A stretch of DNA of 64,000 nt from an uncultured Collinsella sp. (GTDB lineage Bacteria > Actinomycetota > Coriobacteriia > Coriobacteriales > Coriobacteriaceae): positions 62,001-126,000 of the forward strand of contig CAUESV010000005.1 of assembly GCA_959020715.1 (NCBI GenBank), read 5' to 3'. Numbering within the stretch: the stretch's first letter is position 1; each line of letters opens with the position of its first letter. Positions 44,333 through 53,032 of the stretch are shown here, piece after piece. The notes beneath the pieces were generated by a model that searched no databases, was not told the DNA's origin, and saw only the letters and a list, made by a program, of their open reading frames with translations. Made by a program: the position numbers and the translations under genes.

Positions 44333-44360
44333 TTGCAGCGGAAACCCGCGCGTGTATACT
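44333..44360 (+). promoter_or_regulatory. Promoter of rplS
   Basis: TTGCAG (44333-44338) and TATACT (44355-44360), spacer 16. The leader then contains a small hairpin GTGCCG/CGGCAC at 44382-44405, which could be an L19 autoregulatory site. Confidence 0.7.
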
Positions 44361-44429
44361 CGAATACGTTTGTTCAACTACGTGCCGGCCAAGGTGGTAC
44401 GGCACCTCTAGAAGAGTAAGGAATTGCAC

Positions 44430-44771
44430 ATGGATTACATCCGCGCAATCGAGCGTCAGCAGATCCGCGAGGACATTCCTCAGGTTCGCGTCGCCGACAA
44501 CGTCAAGGTTCACTACCGCATTAAGGAAGGCGACCGCGAGCGCATCCAGGTCTTCCAGGGCGACGTCATCCGCATGGCCGGCGCCGGTGCCCGCGAGACC
44601 TTCACCGTCCGCAAGATGTCCTTCGGTGTCGGTGTTGAGCGTACCTTCCCGCTTCACAGCCCCAAGATCGCCAAGCTCGAGGTCGTTCGTCATGGTCGCG
44701 TCCGTCGCGCCAAGCTGTACTACCTCCGCGACAAGGTGGGCAAGGCTGCTCGCATCCCCGAGAAGCGCTAA
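44430..44771 (+). CDS. rplS: 50S ribosomal protein L19
   Basis: Sits at the subunit interface. Core motifs: FQGDVIRMAGAGARETFTVRK, GVGVERTFPLHSPKI and RRAKLYYLRD. ATG 44430 lies seven bases after TAAGGA; the TTG at 44424 is inside the site's spacing. 113 aa. Flanked by two hairpins with TTCG loops, so a single-gene transcript is likely. Confidence 0.96.
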   Translation: MDYIRAIERQQIREDIPQVRVADNVKVHYRIKEGDRERIQVFQGDVIRMAGAGARETFTVRKMSFGVGVERTFPLHSPKIAKLEVVRHGRVRRAKLYYLRDKVGKAARIPEKR

Positions 44772-44805
44772 GAAGATCGCAGCGTCTGTCCACTCGTTTG
44801 GACAC

Positions 44806-44835
44806 AAGGGTCACCTTCGGGTGGCCCTTCTTTTT
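44806..44835 (+). terminator. Intrinsic terminator after rplS
   Basis: A 10-bp stem AAGGGTCACC/GGTGGCCCTT around TTCG, followed by CTTTTT. Confidence 0.88.
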
Positions 44836-44864
44836 ATCTGATTTGCATGCAAGGAGGGCCTGGT

Positions 44865-45653
44865 ATGGCCAACATGACGAGCTCGGTTTCGGCATCGCAG
44901 GTTGCCGGTGAGCTGGCGAGCGCTACGTTTGAGGAGATTCCCGCCCTCGTGGAGCATTATCGCGAGGACCCGCGCCAGCAGGTGATCAAGGCTTGCGAAC
45001 GCGCCCTCAAACGCCATGCCAAAGAGCTTGCTGAGCGCGAGCGCGTCAATGACATGTACGAGCTTATGCATGAGCTTGGCGGCGATGGGGTGATCGTTGG
45101 TGTCGACGAGGTGGGTCGCGGATCGGTGGCCGGTCCCCTGACGGTGTGCGCCGTGTGCCTTCCCATGAAGCCGCGCGTCTGGGGCATCAACGATTCCAAA
45201 AAGCTCACGCCGGCGCGCCGCGAGCTGCTCTCGGTGAAGATTGCCGAGGTGGCGACGGCGATCGGTTTTTGCCATATCGCGCCTAAGGATATCGATGAGA
45301 TGGGCATGGCGCGTGCCATCCGCGCTGCCGTTGCGGGCGCCGTGGCCGATACGGGACTTGAACCCGACTGCGTCCTCATGGATGGCAACCCCCTGGGCGC
45401 CGTTCCCAACGAGCGCGACGTGGTGAAGGGCGATGCCAAAATCGCCTGTATCGCCGCGGCGTCCATCATGGCTAAGGTGACGCGTGACGAGATGATGGTC
45501 GAGTACGACGCCGAGTATCCCGAGTACCATCTGGCCGAGTCGAAGGGCTATGCGAGCCCCGAGCATATCGAGGCCATTCGCAAACATGGACTTTGTCCGC
45601 TGCACCGCGTGAGCTTTTGCGGAAACTTTCTGCAGACTGAGCGCCTTTTCTAG
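44865..45653 (+). CDS. rnhB: Ribonuclease HII
   Basis: Cleaves RNA-DNA hybrids and single ribonucleotides. GVDEVGRGSVAGP carries Asp81 and Glu82; VLMDGNPLG and GDAKIACIAAASIMAKVTRD give the other acidic residues. A 75-residue N-terminal domain, as in Bacillus-type RnhB, is present. ATG 44865 follows AAGGAGGG by six bases. 262 aa. Confidence 0.95.
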   Translation: MANMTSSVSASQVAGELASATFEEIPALVEHYREDPRQQVIKACERALKRHAKELAERERVNDMYELMHELGGDGVIVGVDEVGRGSVAGPLTVCAVCLPMKPRVWGINDSKKLTPARRELLSVKIAEVATAIGFCHIAPKDIDEMGMARAIRAAVAGAVADTGLEPDCVLMDGNPLGAVPNERDVVKGDAKIACIAAASIMAKVTRDEMMVEYDAEYPEYHLAESKGYASPEHIEAIRKHGLCPLHRVSFCGNFLQTERLF

Positions 45654-45702
45654 GTCAATTGTGGAGACAGGGACCTCTGGAGTTTTATAAACCTGCTGGT
45701 AG

Positions 45703-45744
45703 CGGGCCGTATGCAACACCATTGCTGCGTACGACCCGTTTTTT
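45703..45744 (+). terminator. Intrinsic terminator after rnhB
   Basis: Arms 45703-45715 and 45726-45738 pair over 13 positions with one mismatch and one wobble, then TTTTTT. It separates rnhB from the yraN-comM-dprA group. Confidence 0.82.
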
Positions 45745-45842
45745 GACGGCATTTGGTCAGTTTTTGGTTTGCTTCCGGTACTTACCCGCATGAAAGGTGC
45801 CCTCATCATCGGGGCAATGCAGTGTGCGGGAAAGGAGACCCC

Positions 45843-46328
45843 ATGAGTGCCGCAAGTAAAAAGAGCAAGACGCAGCAACTCAAGGAGCGTTGGGAAAACG
45901 GCGAGCTCGACTGCGGGTCGATGACGCCCGAGTTTATCAAGGGGCTCAGTCCCCGCGAGCTGGGTATGCTGGGCGAGCTGATCACCATCGACTACTTTAA
46001 CGAGCGCGGCTACTCCTTGCTGGAGCAGGGTTATCGTTGCACCGAGGGCGAGGCCGATCTGGTGCTGCTCGATGAACTCGACGATGTCGTGGTGATGGCC
46101 GAGGTCAAGACCAGACGCGTTGCACTGGATTGCAGCACGCGGGTCTTTCCCGAGGAGGCCGTGGACGCCCAAAAGCAACGCCGCTACCGCCGCATCGCAA
46201 GTTGCTATCTTATGGAGCATTATCCGCTCAAGGCGATTCGCTTCGATGCCGTGGGTGTCACCATTCGTGGCGGACATATCGCCGAGATCGAGCATCAGTA
46301 CAACGCGTTCGATTGGCAGGTGTCGTGA
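45843..46328 (+). CDS. yraN: YraN family (UPF0102) endonuclease-like protein
   Basis: 161 aa with a Holliday-junction-resolvase-like fold: LGELITIDYFNERGY, then EGEADLVLLDE and VVMAEVKTRR, the E-D-ExK nuclease triad. Members are common beside comM and dprA, suggesting DNA uptake or repair, but no role is settled. ATG 45843 follows AAGGAGA. Stop overlaps the comM ATG by one base. Confidence 0.88.
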   Translation: MSAASKKSKTQQLKERWENGELDCGSMTPEFIKGLSPRELGMLGELITIDYFNERGYSLLEQGYRCTEGEADLVLLDELDDVVVMAEVKTRRVALDCSTRVFPEEAVDAQKQRRYRRIASCYLMEHYPLKAIRFDAVGVTIRGGHIAEIEHQYNAFDWQVS

Positions 46329-47851
46329 TGGCGTTCGAGACGTTTGCCGTTCACGCGGCCTGCATCCGTGGCGTCGAGGCGATTCACGTCACGGTCGAGG
46401 TCTCGCTTGCCGGTGGCGTTCCGGGCATTCAGATGCTCGGTATTCCGAGTATGGAGGTGATGGAGTCACGCGGTCGTATTCGCTGTGCGATGCGCTCCGC
46501 CGGGTTCGAGATCCCGCGCTCGGGCATTACGGTCAATCTGGCGCCCGGCGATATTCGCAAGACCGGTAGCGGCTTTGATCTGCCCATTGCCATTGCGGTA
46601 TTGGCGGCCGATGGTCAGATTCCCCGCGACAACCTCGATCGTTGTCTTATCGCAGGTGAGCTTGGCTTGGACGGTACGGTGCTTCCTGTCAAGGGCGAGG
46701 TGGCGTTTCAGCTATTGGCGCGTGATATGGGGCTGTCCTTTATCGCCGGCAGGTCCGATCAGCATGTGCCGCTTGCGGGCGTGGATTGCGGATTCATCGA
46801 TCATTTGTCTCAGCTTGCTCATGGTATGGGCGATGCTGCGCGGCATTACTTGGATTCTGATGGCGTCGAGGCGACCTTTGAGCCTGAGCTCGACTATGCC
46901 GACGTACTGGGGCAGGAAGTCGCTAAACGCGGCATGGCGCTTGCGGCGGCAGGAGAACTCGGCTTGCTCATGATTGGGTCCCCGGGATCGGGCAAGACGA
47001 TGCTCGCGCGCCGTATGACCGGCATCCTGCCCGAGCTTTCCGTTGAGGATCAGCAGGAGGCGCTGTGCATCCATTCGGTCTTGGGCGAGAACATCGATGG
47101 CTTATTGGCGGGGCACCGGCCCTTCCGCAGTCCCCACCACAGTATTTCGACCGCAGGCCTTATCGGCGGCGGGCGCCCGGTGCATCCGGGTGAGATCAGC
47201 CTGGCTCATGGCGGCGTGCTCTTTTTGGACGAGCTTGCCGAGTTTCCCACGGGTGTGCTGCAGACGCTGCGTCAGCCCATCGAACGCGGCTATGTGAGGA
47301 TCGTACGCGTCGACGGGGCCTTTACCTTCCCGTCGCGCTTTCAGCTGCTGGCCGCGAGCAATCCCTGCCCCTGCGGCTTTTTGGGCGATCGTGAGGTGCC
47401 ATGCCGCTGCTCGGCATCGATGGTGGAGCGCTATCGGGCAAAGCTGCGCGGTCCTTTGGCCGACCGTATCGACATGATGATCGATGTGACCCGTCCCGAC
47501 CCCCAAGTGATTATCGAGGGTGCGGAGGGTATGTCGTCGGCCGAGTTGCGTGACTACGTTGTGCGCGGTCGCGCCTTTCGCGCCTGGCGCGAGTCCCGTA
47601 TGGACGATGCTGATGCCGAGGCCGAGGATGACGAGACACGGTCCATTGACGGCGTCGTTTCGACCTTTGAGCTCGATGACGCTGCCGAGAAATGCGTACT
47701 CGGCCTTTCCAAACGCACGCATCTCACAGGGCGTGGCATCGTGCGCCTGGTTCGCATTGCACGCACGATCGCAGATGTCGCCGAGAGCGAGCAAGTGACG
47801 CAGGACCACGTGCTCGAGGCGGCGATGTACCAGGGAAGGAGGGACCAATGA
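46328..47851 (+). CDS. comM: YifB/ComM family Mg-chelatase-like AAA+ ATPase
   Basis: Hexameric helicase that extends branch migration during natural transformation in Gram-negatives. N-terminal Lon-protease-like domain (VHVTVEVSLAGGVPGIQ-like region), then P-loop GSPGSGKT at 217-224, Walker B VLFLDELAEF, and a C-terminal Mg-chelatase domain with CPCG and CRCS zinc-type cysteines. 507 aa. Overlaps yraN and dprA at its two ends (ATGA at the 3' end). Confidence 0.93.
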   Translation: MAFETFAVHAACIRGVEAIHVTVEVSLAGGVPGIQMLGIPSMEVMESRGRIRCAMRSAGFEIPRSGITVNLAPGDIRKTGSGFDLPIAIAVLAADGQIPRDNLDRCLIAGELGLDGTVLPVKGEVAFQLLARDMGLSFIAGRSDQHVPLAGVDCGFIDHLSQLAHGMGDAARHYLDSDGVEATFEPELDYADVLGQEVAKRGMALAAAGELGLLMIGSPGSGKTMLARRMTGILPELSVEDQQEALCIHSVLGENIDGLLAGHRPFRSPHHSISTAGLIGGGRPVHPGEISLAHGGVLFLDELAEFPTGVLQTLRQPIERGYVRIVRVDGAFTFPSRFQLLAASNPCPCGFLGDREVPCRCSASMVERYRAKLRGPLADRIDMMIDVTRPDPQVIIEGAEGMSSAELRDYVVRGRAFRAWRESRMDDADAEAEDDETRSIDGVVSTFELDDAAEKCVLGLSKRTHLTGRGIVRLVRIARTIADVAESEQVTQDHVLEAAMYQGRRDQ

Positions 47852-48783
47852 TGGCCGAGGGGACCTTCGAGCTGCATCCAGGTGACGCGTTGTATCCCGA
47901 GACCGTTTTGGAGCTTTCTGATGTACCCCAGACGCTCTATGTGCGCGGCAACCCAGAGGTGCTTTCGACGCCCGCGCTCTCCATCATCGGCGCGCGCAAG
48001 GCCTCGCCGTATGGTCTTGCCGTGGCAGAGCTTGCGGCAAAGGTGGCGGTCGAGGCGGGAGTGACGGTTGTTTCGGGCGGCGCGATCGGTTGTGACCAGG
48101 CCTCGGGTTGGGCTGCGGTCAACGCCGGCGGCAAACACGTCGTGGTGCTGGGGACGGGCGCCGACGTGGTCTACCCGCGTTCGAGCGCGGGGCTTATTAC
48201 ACGCACGCTCGATACGGGTGGCGCGGTCGTGTCGATCTCTCCGTGGGGCATGGGTCCGCGCAAGTTTGCCTTTCCGCGCCGCAATCGCGTGATCGCGGCC
48301 CTGTCGCAAGCCCTCTTTGTATCCGAGGCGGGTATGCCTTCCGGGACGTTTTCCACAGCCGAGGCTGCTATGGATTTGGGGCGCGAACTTCTTGCCGTGC
48401 CGGGGTCGATCCTATCGCCCGAGTCGCGTGGTACGAATTACCTCATTGCGAACGGTGCCTGCTGCATCATCGACGAGGAATCTATCGAGATGGCTATCTC
48501 ACGCATCTACGGCACCCTGCGCTACTCGCGCCCCGATGCTCCCGGCATTGCCGACCTGGATCCAACACAGCAGACTGTGATGCATGCGCTCATCGCCTCT
48601 CCGCTCAAAGTCGACGACATCGCGGCGCTCGTCTCGCTCGATGCTGTCGGCGTACTCAAACTCCTGGGTTCGCTTGAACTCGAGGGCCTTATCGAGCGCA
48701 TGATGGATGGAAGGTATGCGCCCTCCAAGTTTGCCCTTCACGCCCAGACACCCTTCGGTCACAATGGAAAACGTGTCAATTAG
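47848..48783 (+). CDS. dprA: DNA-processing protein DprA
   Basis: Loads RecA on incoming single-stranded DNA. Rossmann-like fold with IIGARKASPYG, VVSGGAIGCDQASG, GTGADVVYP and FPRRNRVIAALSQA, then a winged-helix C-terminus. 311 aa. ATG 47848 overlaps comM (ATGA), AGGAGG five bases upstream; ATG 47851 is an alternative. The yraN-comM-dprA trio hints at competence, though no uptake pilus genes are in this window. Confidence 0.93.
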   Translation: MMAEGTFELHPGDALYPETVLELSDVPQTLYVRGNPEVLSTPALSIIGARKASPYGLAVAELAAKVAVEAGVTVVSGGAIGCDQASGWAAVNAGGKHVVVLGTGADVVYPRSSAGLITRTLDTGGAVVSISPWGMGPRKFAFPRRNRVIAALSQALFVSEAGMPSGTFSTAEAAMDLGRELLAVPGSILSPESRGTNYLIANGACCIIDEESIEMAISRIYGTLRYSRPDAPGIADLDPTQQTVMHALIASPLKVDDIAALVSLDAVGVLKLLGSLELEGLIERMMDGRYAPSKFALHAQTPFGHNGKRVN

Positions 48784-48797
48784 AAAGGTGTTTGCAG

Positions 48798-50135
48798 ATG
48801 CTGTTTGATCAGGTGACGGTTATCGGTGGCGGTCTGGCGGGTTCGGAATGCGCGATCCAGCTGGCAGATCGCGGGTTTGCCGTAAAGCTGTGCGAGATGC
48901 GCCCCCAGGTGAGCTCCCCGGCCCACCATACCGATCACCTGGCAGAGCTCGTCTGCTCCAATTCGTTTAAGTCGACCCGTCCGGATTCCGCGGCTGGTTT
49001 GCTGAAAGCTGAGCTTGAGCGCATGGGCTCGGTCCTGCTCGATTGCGCCCATCGCGCGGCTGTTCCCGCCGGTGGCGCCTTGGCTGTCGACCGCGTCAAG
49101 TTTTCCGAGCTTGTCGAGGCCGAAGTTGCCGCTCGTCCCAATATCGAGGTCGTGCACGGCGAGGTCACGCGGATTCCCGAGGGTCACGTGGTCATTGCCG
49201 CGGGCCCGCTGTGTTCACCGGCGCTGAGCGAAGAGGTCATGAAGCTCGTCGGTGGCGATGCCCTAGCATTCTTTGATGCGGCGGCGCCGATCGTCGATGC
49301 CTCCACGCTCGATATGGACGTGCTGTTCTCGCAGTCGCGCTACGAGGAGCAGGGGGGCGGCGACTATCTCAACGCTCCGCTCAATAAGGAGGAGTACGAG
49401 GCCTTTATCGAGGCGCTTACCACGGCCGACCGCGTGGTGCTCAAGGACTTTGAGGGCGGCGATTTGTTCCAGGCCTGCCAGCCTGCCGAGGAGGTTGCAC
49501 GCACCGGTAAGGACGCCATCCGCTTTGGCGCCATGAAGCCCGTCGGCCTCACCGACCCGCGTACCGGACGTCGCCCCTGGGCGGCGATTCAGCTTCGTGC
49601 CGAGAACAAGGAGAAGACCGCCTATAACCTGGTGGGTTTCCAGACCAACCTGACCTTTGGCGAGCAGAAGCGAGTCTTCCATATGGTGCCGGGCCTGGAG
49701 AACGCCGAGTTCTTCCGCTACGGCGTCATGCACCGCAATACCTTTGTCGACGCCCCGCACGTGCTCAATGGCACCTTTGCCGTGCCCGGTACCGGCGTGC
49801 GCCTGGCCGGTCAGATCACCGGCACCGAGGGGTACATGGAAGCTGTGGCGACCGGTCTGCTTGCGGCGCTCAACACCTATGCCGAGGCTATCGGCGCCGC
49901 GGTCGTCGAGTTGCCGCGCGTGGGCGCCCTGGGCGCGCTCGTGGGCTATGCGACCGATCCGGCAACGGTGGGCTATCAGCCCATGCACGTCAACTTTGGC
50001 TTGGTGCCGCCGCTCGAGGACGGCAAGCGCCGCAGTAAGCGCGACCGCTACCAGGCCTATGCGGACCGTGCGCTCGAGGCTCTTGATGCCTATCTGGCAA
50101 CTCGCCCCGATCTGTTTGGAGGCGACCGTTCATAG
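48798..50135 (+). CDS. trmFO: Methylenetetrahydrofolate-tRNA-(uracil-5-)-methyltransferase TrmFO
   Basis: FAD enzyme making m5U54 in the T loop with methylene-THF. VIGGGLAGSECAIQLA binds FAD; CEMRP, HTDHLAELVCSNSFKS and GTGVRLAGQITGTEGY-type C-terminal sequences mark the family. ATG 48798 is seven bases after AAAGGTG, preferred to TTG 48792. 445 aa. Its stop TAG overlaps the proposed start of the next gene. Confidence 0.95.
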   Translation: MLFDQVTVIGGGLAGSECAIQLADRGFAVKLCEMRPQVSSPAHHTDHLAELVCSNSFKSTRPDSAAGLLKAELERMGSVLLDCAHRAAVPAGGALAVDRVKFSELVEAEVAARPNIEVVHGEVTRIPEGHVVIAAGPLCSPALSEEVMKLVGGDALAFFDAAAPIVDASTLDMDVLFSQSRYEEQGGGDYLNAPLNKEEYEAFIEALTTADRVVLKDFEGGDLFQACQPAEEVARTGKDAIRFGAMKPVGLTDPRTGRRPWAAIQLRAENKEKTAYNLVGFQTNLTFGEQKRVFHMVPGLENAEFFRYGVMHRNTFVDAPHVLNGTFAVPGTGVRLAGQITGTEGYMEAVATGLLAALNTYAEAIGAAVVELPRVGALGALVGYATDPATVGYQPMHVNFGLVPPLEDGKRRSKRDRYQAYADRALEALDAYLATRPDLFGGDRS

Positions 50136-51052
50136 CCTTTGACCTGTACGACACCGTCGACTCGTTTATCGCCTATATCGCACGTGTCGAGGGACTTTCT
50201 CCCAACACGGTGACGGCCTATGGCTCGAGGCTGGAGCGCTTTGCTGCCTGGTGCGAGCGCGAGGATATCGATGCTTTCGCTGCCGACGTGCGCACCATTC
50301 GTCGCTATCTTGCCGAGCTTTCGCGTGAGCAGGTTGCTCCCCGAACGCTTGCGGCGCATCTGTCGGCTATCCGATCGCTCTATCGATGGATGGCTGCCGA
50401 GGGGGTCGTGGAGGGCGATGCGGTCTCGGCAATTTCCTCGCCCAAGCTCCCGCGCGATCTACCCGGTGTGCTGACGAACCAACAGGTGGAGGCGCTCCTC
50501 AAAGCCCCCGATACCTCAACTCCCGCGGGACTGCGCGATGCGGCGATGCTCGAGCTGCTCTATGCCTCGGGTGCTCGTATCTCTGAGCTTGCAGCACTCA
50601 ATGTGGAGTCCATCGCTTGGTCCGAACGCACGCTGCGCCTGTGGGGCAAGGGGGGCAAGGAACGTATCGTCCCTCTGTATCGTCGTGCGCTCGAGGCGAC
50701 GCGTCTCTATATTGAGGAGGGGAGGCCGGAGTTGCTCGCTCGGGCAAAGCGCCGTGACCCCGCTACCGGGCCGCATCCGCTGCTTATATCGGCGCGCGGC
50801 AATCGCATGAGCGCCGCCATGCTCAGGCGGCGGTTCCATACGCTGGCGACGCTCGCCGGCATTCCGGCCGACATCGCCCCGCATACGATGCGCCATACCT
50901 TTGCGACCGACTTGCTCGAGGGCGGTGCGGACCTGCGCTCGGTTCAAGAGCTGCTGGGTCATGCGAGCCTGTCCACGACGCAGATCTACACGCATCTCAC
51001 ACCCGATCGGCTTAAGCGGGCTGTGGCTCAAGCCCATCCCCGCGGCGAATAG
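50132..51052 (+). CDS. xerC: Tyrosine recombinase XerC/XerD
   Basis: Resolves chromosome dimers at dif. The catalytic domain shows the Arg of GARISEL, Lys in GKGGKER, HTMRHTFA, GHASLSTTQ and the nucleophile Tyr in IYTHL. Homology-type N-terminal sequence (SFIAYIARVEGLSPNTV) extends well upstream of the first standard start, GTG 50210, which would cut the DNA-binding domain. The frame from the preceding stop at 50084 has no ATG, GTG or TTG before that. ATA at 50132 has GGAGG nine bases upstream, gives 306 aa (normal Xer length) and overlaps the trmFO TAG as ATAG. CTG 50144 is a weaker alternative. Housekeeping context argues against a mobile-element integrase. Confidence 0.85.
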   Translation: MAFDLYDTVDSFIAYIARVEGLSPNTVTAYGSRLERFAAWCEREDIDAFAADVRTIRRYLAELSREQVAPRTLAAHLSAIRSLYRWMAAEGVVEGDAVSAISSPKLPRDLPGVLTNQQVEALLKAPDTSTPAGLRDAAMLELLYASGARISELAALNVESIAWSERTLRLWGKGGKERIVPLYRRALEATRLYIEEGRPELLARAKRRDPATGPHPLLISARGNRMSAAMLRRRFHTLATLAGIPADIAPHTMRHTFATDLLEGGADLRSVQELLGHASLSTTQIYTHLTPDRLKRAVAQAHPRGE

Positions 51053-51101
51053 TGGCTGGGACGTCCCGCGCCGCACTCAGGTGTGTGGTTTTGATTGCGG
51101 G

Positions 51102-51130
51102 TTGGCAGGAAGATGCATTCCTGCTATCAT
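51102..51130 (+). promoter_or_regulatory. Promoter of rpsB-tsf
   Basis: TTGGCA (51102-51107) and TATCAT (51125-51130), spacer 17. The 140-base leader that follows has GC-rich stretches that may fold, as in S2 autoregulation, but no specific structure is claimed. Confidence 0.65.
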
Positions 51131-51271
51131 TCATCGGGTTGCTTCACGGCAACAGGTTTTTATCACGCACGCGCGGCTACTTCATACCGTGGTGCCCGGG
51201 CTTTGGTAGCACATGTCCGGGTTGGTTTTGGAGGATGACCCCGCGCGGAGGCAAACCACAGGAGGTTTAAC

Positions 51272-52000
51272 ATGGCTACCAAGATTAATATCCGCACCCT
51301 GCTCGAGGCCGGCTGCCACTTCGGCCACCAGACCCGTCGCTGGAACCCCAAGATGAAGCCGTTCATCTTCGGTGAGCGCAACGGCATCTACATCCTCGAC
51401 CTCAAGCAGACCATCCTCGACGCCGACCAGGCCTACACCTTCGTCAAGAACGTCGCCAAGGGTGGCAACGTGCTGTTCGTCGGCACCAAGAAGCAGGCTC
51501 AGGAGGCCGTCAAGAACGCTGCTGAGCGCGCCAACATGCCTTACATCAACCAGCGTTGGCTCGGCGGTATGCTGACCAACTTCGTCACCATCCGCTCCCG
51601 CATTAACCGCATGGAGGAGCTCGAGGCCATGGTCGAGGACGGCCGCATGGCAGTGCTTCCCAAGAAGGAGCAGGCTGTGCTCGGTAAGGAGCTCACCAAG
51701 CTCCAGACCAACCTCGGTGGCGCCCGCGACATGAAGGGTCTGCCCCAGGCTCTCTTCGTCATCGACACCAAGCGCGAGGAGAACGCCATCAAGGAGGCCC
51801 AGCGCCTGAACATCCCCGTCGTCGCTCTGATCGACACCAACTCCGATCCCGACGAGGTCGAGTACGGCATCCCCTGCAACGATGACGCTATCTCCGCTGT
51901 CACCCTTATGTGCGAGCTCATGGCTGACGCCTGCCTCGCTGGCTCCGGCAAGGAGCAGGTCTCCGAGGCCGAGATGGCCGCTGAGCCCAAGGCCGAGTAA
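51272..52000 (+). CDS. rpsB: 30S ribosomal protein S2
   Basis: Late-binding 30S protein. TLLEAGCHFGHQTRRWNPKM, LFVGTKKQAQ, WLGGMLTNF and IDTNSDPDEVEYGIPCNDDA are family signatures. 242 aa ending in an acidic Glu/Ala tail. ATG 51272 follows CAGGAGG. Transcribed with tsf 45 bases on. Confidence 0.97.
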   Translation: MATKINIRTLLEAGCHFGHQTRRWNPKMKPFIFGERNGIYILDLKQTILDADQAYTFVKNVAKGGNVLFVGTKKQAQEAVKNAAERANMPYINQRWLGGMLTNFVTIRSRINRMEELEAMVEDGRMAVLPKKEQAVLGKELTKLQTNLGGARDMKGLPQALFVIDTKREENAIKEAQRLNIPVVALIDTNSDPDEVEYGIPCNDDAISAVTLMCELMADACLAGSGKEQVSEAEMAAEPKAE

Positions 52001-52045
52001 ATCAGTCTTAGTTAATTCTTTTTCATCTCTTTGAAAGGAACCACA

Positions 52046-52915
52046 ATGGCCCAGATTACCGCCGCTATGGTCAAGCAGCTCCGCGAGATGACCGACTCCC
52101 CGATGATGGAGTGCAAGAAGGCTCTCGTCGAGGCTGACGGCGACATGGACGCCGCTGTCGACGTTCTGCGTAAGAACGGCCTTGCCAAGGCTGCCAAGAA
52201 GGCTGGCCGTGAGACCAACGAGGGCGCTGTCGCCGCGTTCGTCTCCGAGGATGGCAAGACCGGCGCTCTGCTCGAGCTCTCCTGCGAGACCGACTTCGTT
52301 GGCTCCAACGCCAAGTTCACCGGCTTTGCTTCCAAGGTCGCTGAGGTTGTCGCCACCACCGAGCCTGCTGACGTCGACGCTCTGCTCGAGAAGCCGATGG
52401 GTGAGGAGACCGTTTCCTCCGAGCTCACCGAGATGATTCACATCATGGGCGAGAACATGAAGATCTCCCGCTTTGCCGCCCGCAAGGCCGAGAACGGCGC
52501 GCTCGCTTCTTACATCCACATGGGTGGTAAGATCGGCGTCCTCGTCGAGTTCGCCTTCGAGAAGGCCGAGACCGCTCAGGCTGAGTCCTTCAAGACCTTC
52601 GCTCATGACGTTGCCCTTCAGGTTGCCGCCGTCGCACCGATCTGCGCTACCCGCGATCAGGTTCCGGCCGAGACCGTCGAGCACGAGAAGCAGATCTACA
52701 TGGCCCAGGCTGCCGAGTCCGGCAAGCCCGAGGCTATCCAGGAGAAGATGGCTGTTGGCCGTCTGGAGAAGTTCTACAAGCAGTCCGTGCTCACCGAGCA
52801 GGAGTTCATCAAGGACAGCTCCCTCACCATCAAGAAGTACGCTGAGCAGGTCTCCAAGGAGCTCGGCGACACCATTACCGTCGTTGCCTTTGACCGTCTG
52901 GTCCGTGGCGAGTAA
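52046..52915 (+). CDS. tsf: Elongation factor Ts
   Basis: Nucleotide exchange factor for EF-Tu. TDSPMMECKKALVEADGDMD and the TDFVG loop (CETDFVGSN) contact EF-Tu. 289 aa. ATG 52046 with GAAAGGA upstream; the frame extension to 52031 is not needed. Confidence 0.97.
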   Translation: MAQITAAMVKQLREMTDSPMMECKKALVEADGDMDAAVDVLRKNGLAKAAKKAGRETNEGAVAAFVSEDGKTGALLELSCETDFVGSNAKFTGFASKVAEVVATTEPADVDALLEKPMGEETVSSELTEMIHIMGENMKISRFAARKAENGALASYIHMGGKIGVLVEFAFEKAETAQAESFKTFAHDVALQVAAVAPICATRDQVPAETVEHEKQIYMAQAAESGKPEAIQEKMAVGRLEKFYKQSVLTEQEFIKDSSLTIKKYAEQVSKELGDTITVVAFDRLVRGE

Positions 52916-52938
52916 ATAAGCTCTTGTAGCTGGTAATG

Positions 52939-52973
52939 AGCAGGCTGTGGGTTTTACTCACAGCCTGCTTTTT
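52939..52973 (+). terminator. Intrinsic terminator after tsf
   Basis: An 11-bp stem AGCAGGCTGTG/CACAGCCTGCT (52939-52949, 52959-52969) followed by TTTT. Confidence 0.9.
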
Positions 52974-53032
52974 CATGGCTCTTATCAGAGCCTTTGATAT
53001 CATATTGAGAGTCTAATTAAAGGAGGATCGCT

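Noticed and set aside
45654..45702. Short purine-rich stretch after rnhB as a copy of the 5133-5173 element
   Set aside because: The shared bases are too few to call a repeat by eye; no paired arms of the same sequence.
50132..51052. Xer gene as a phage or integrative-element integrase
   Set aside because: It is embedded between trmFO and rpsB, with no att repeats, excisionase or cargo nearby. A housekeeping XerC/D is the simpler reading.
51182..52684. A 500-codon minus-strand frame
   Set aside because: Antisense to rpsB and tsf and Leu/Gly-rich; shadow.
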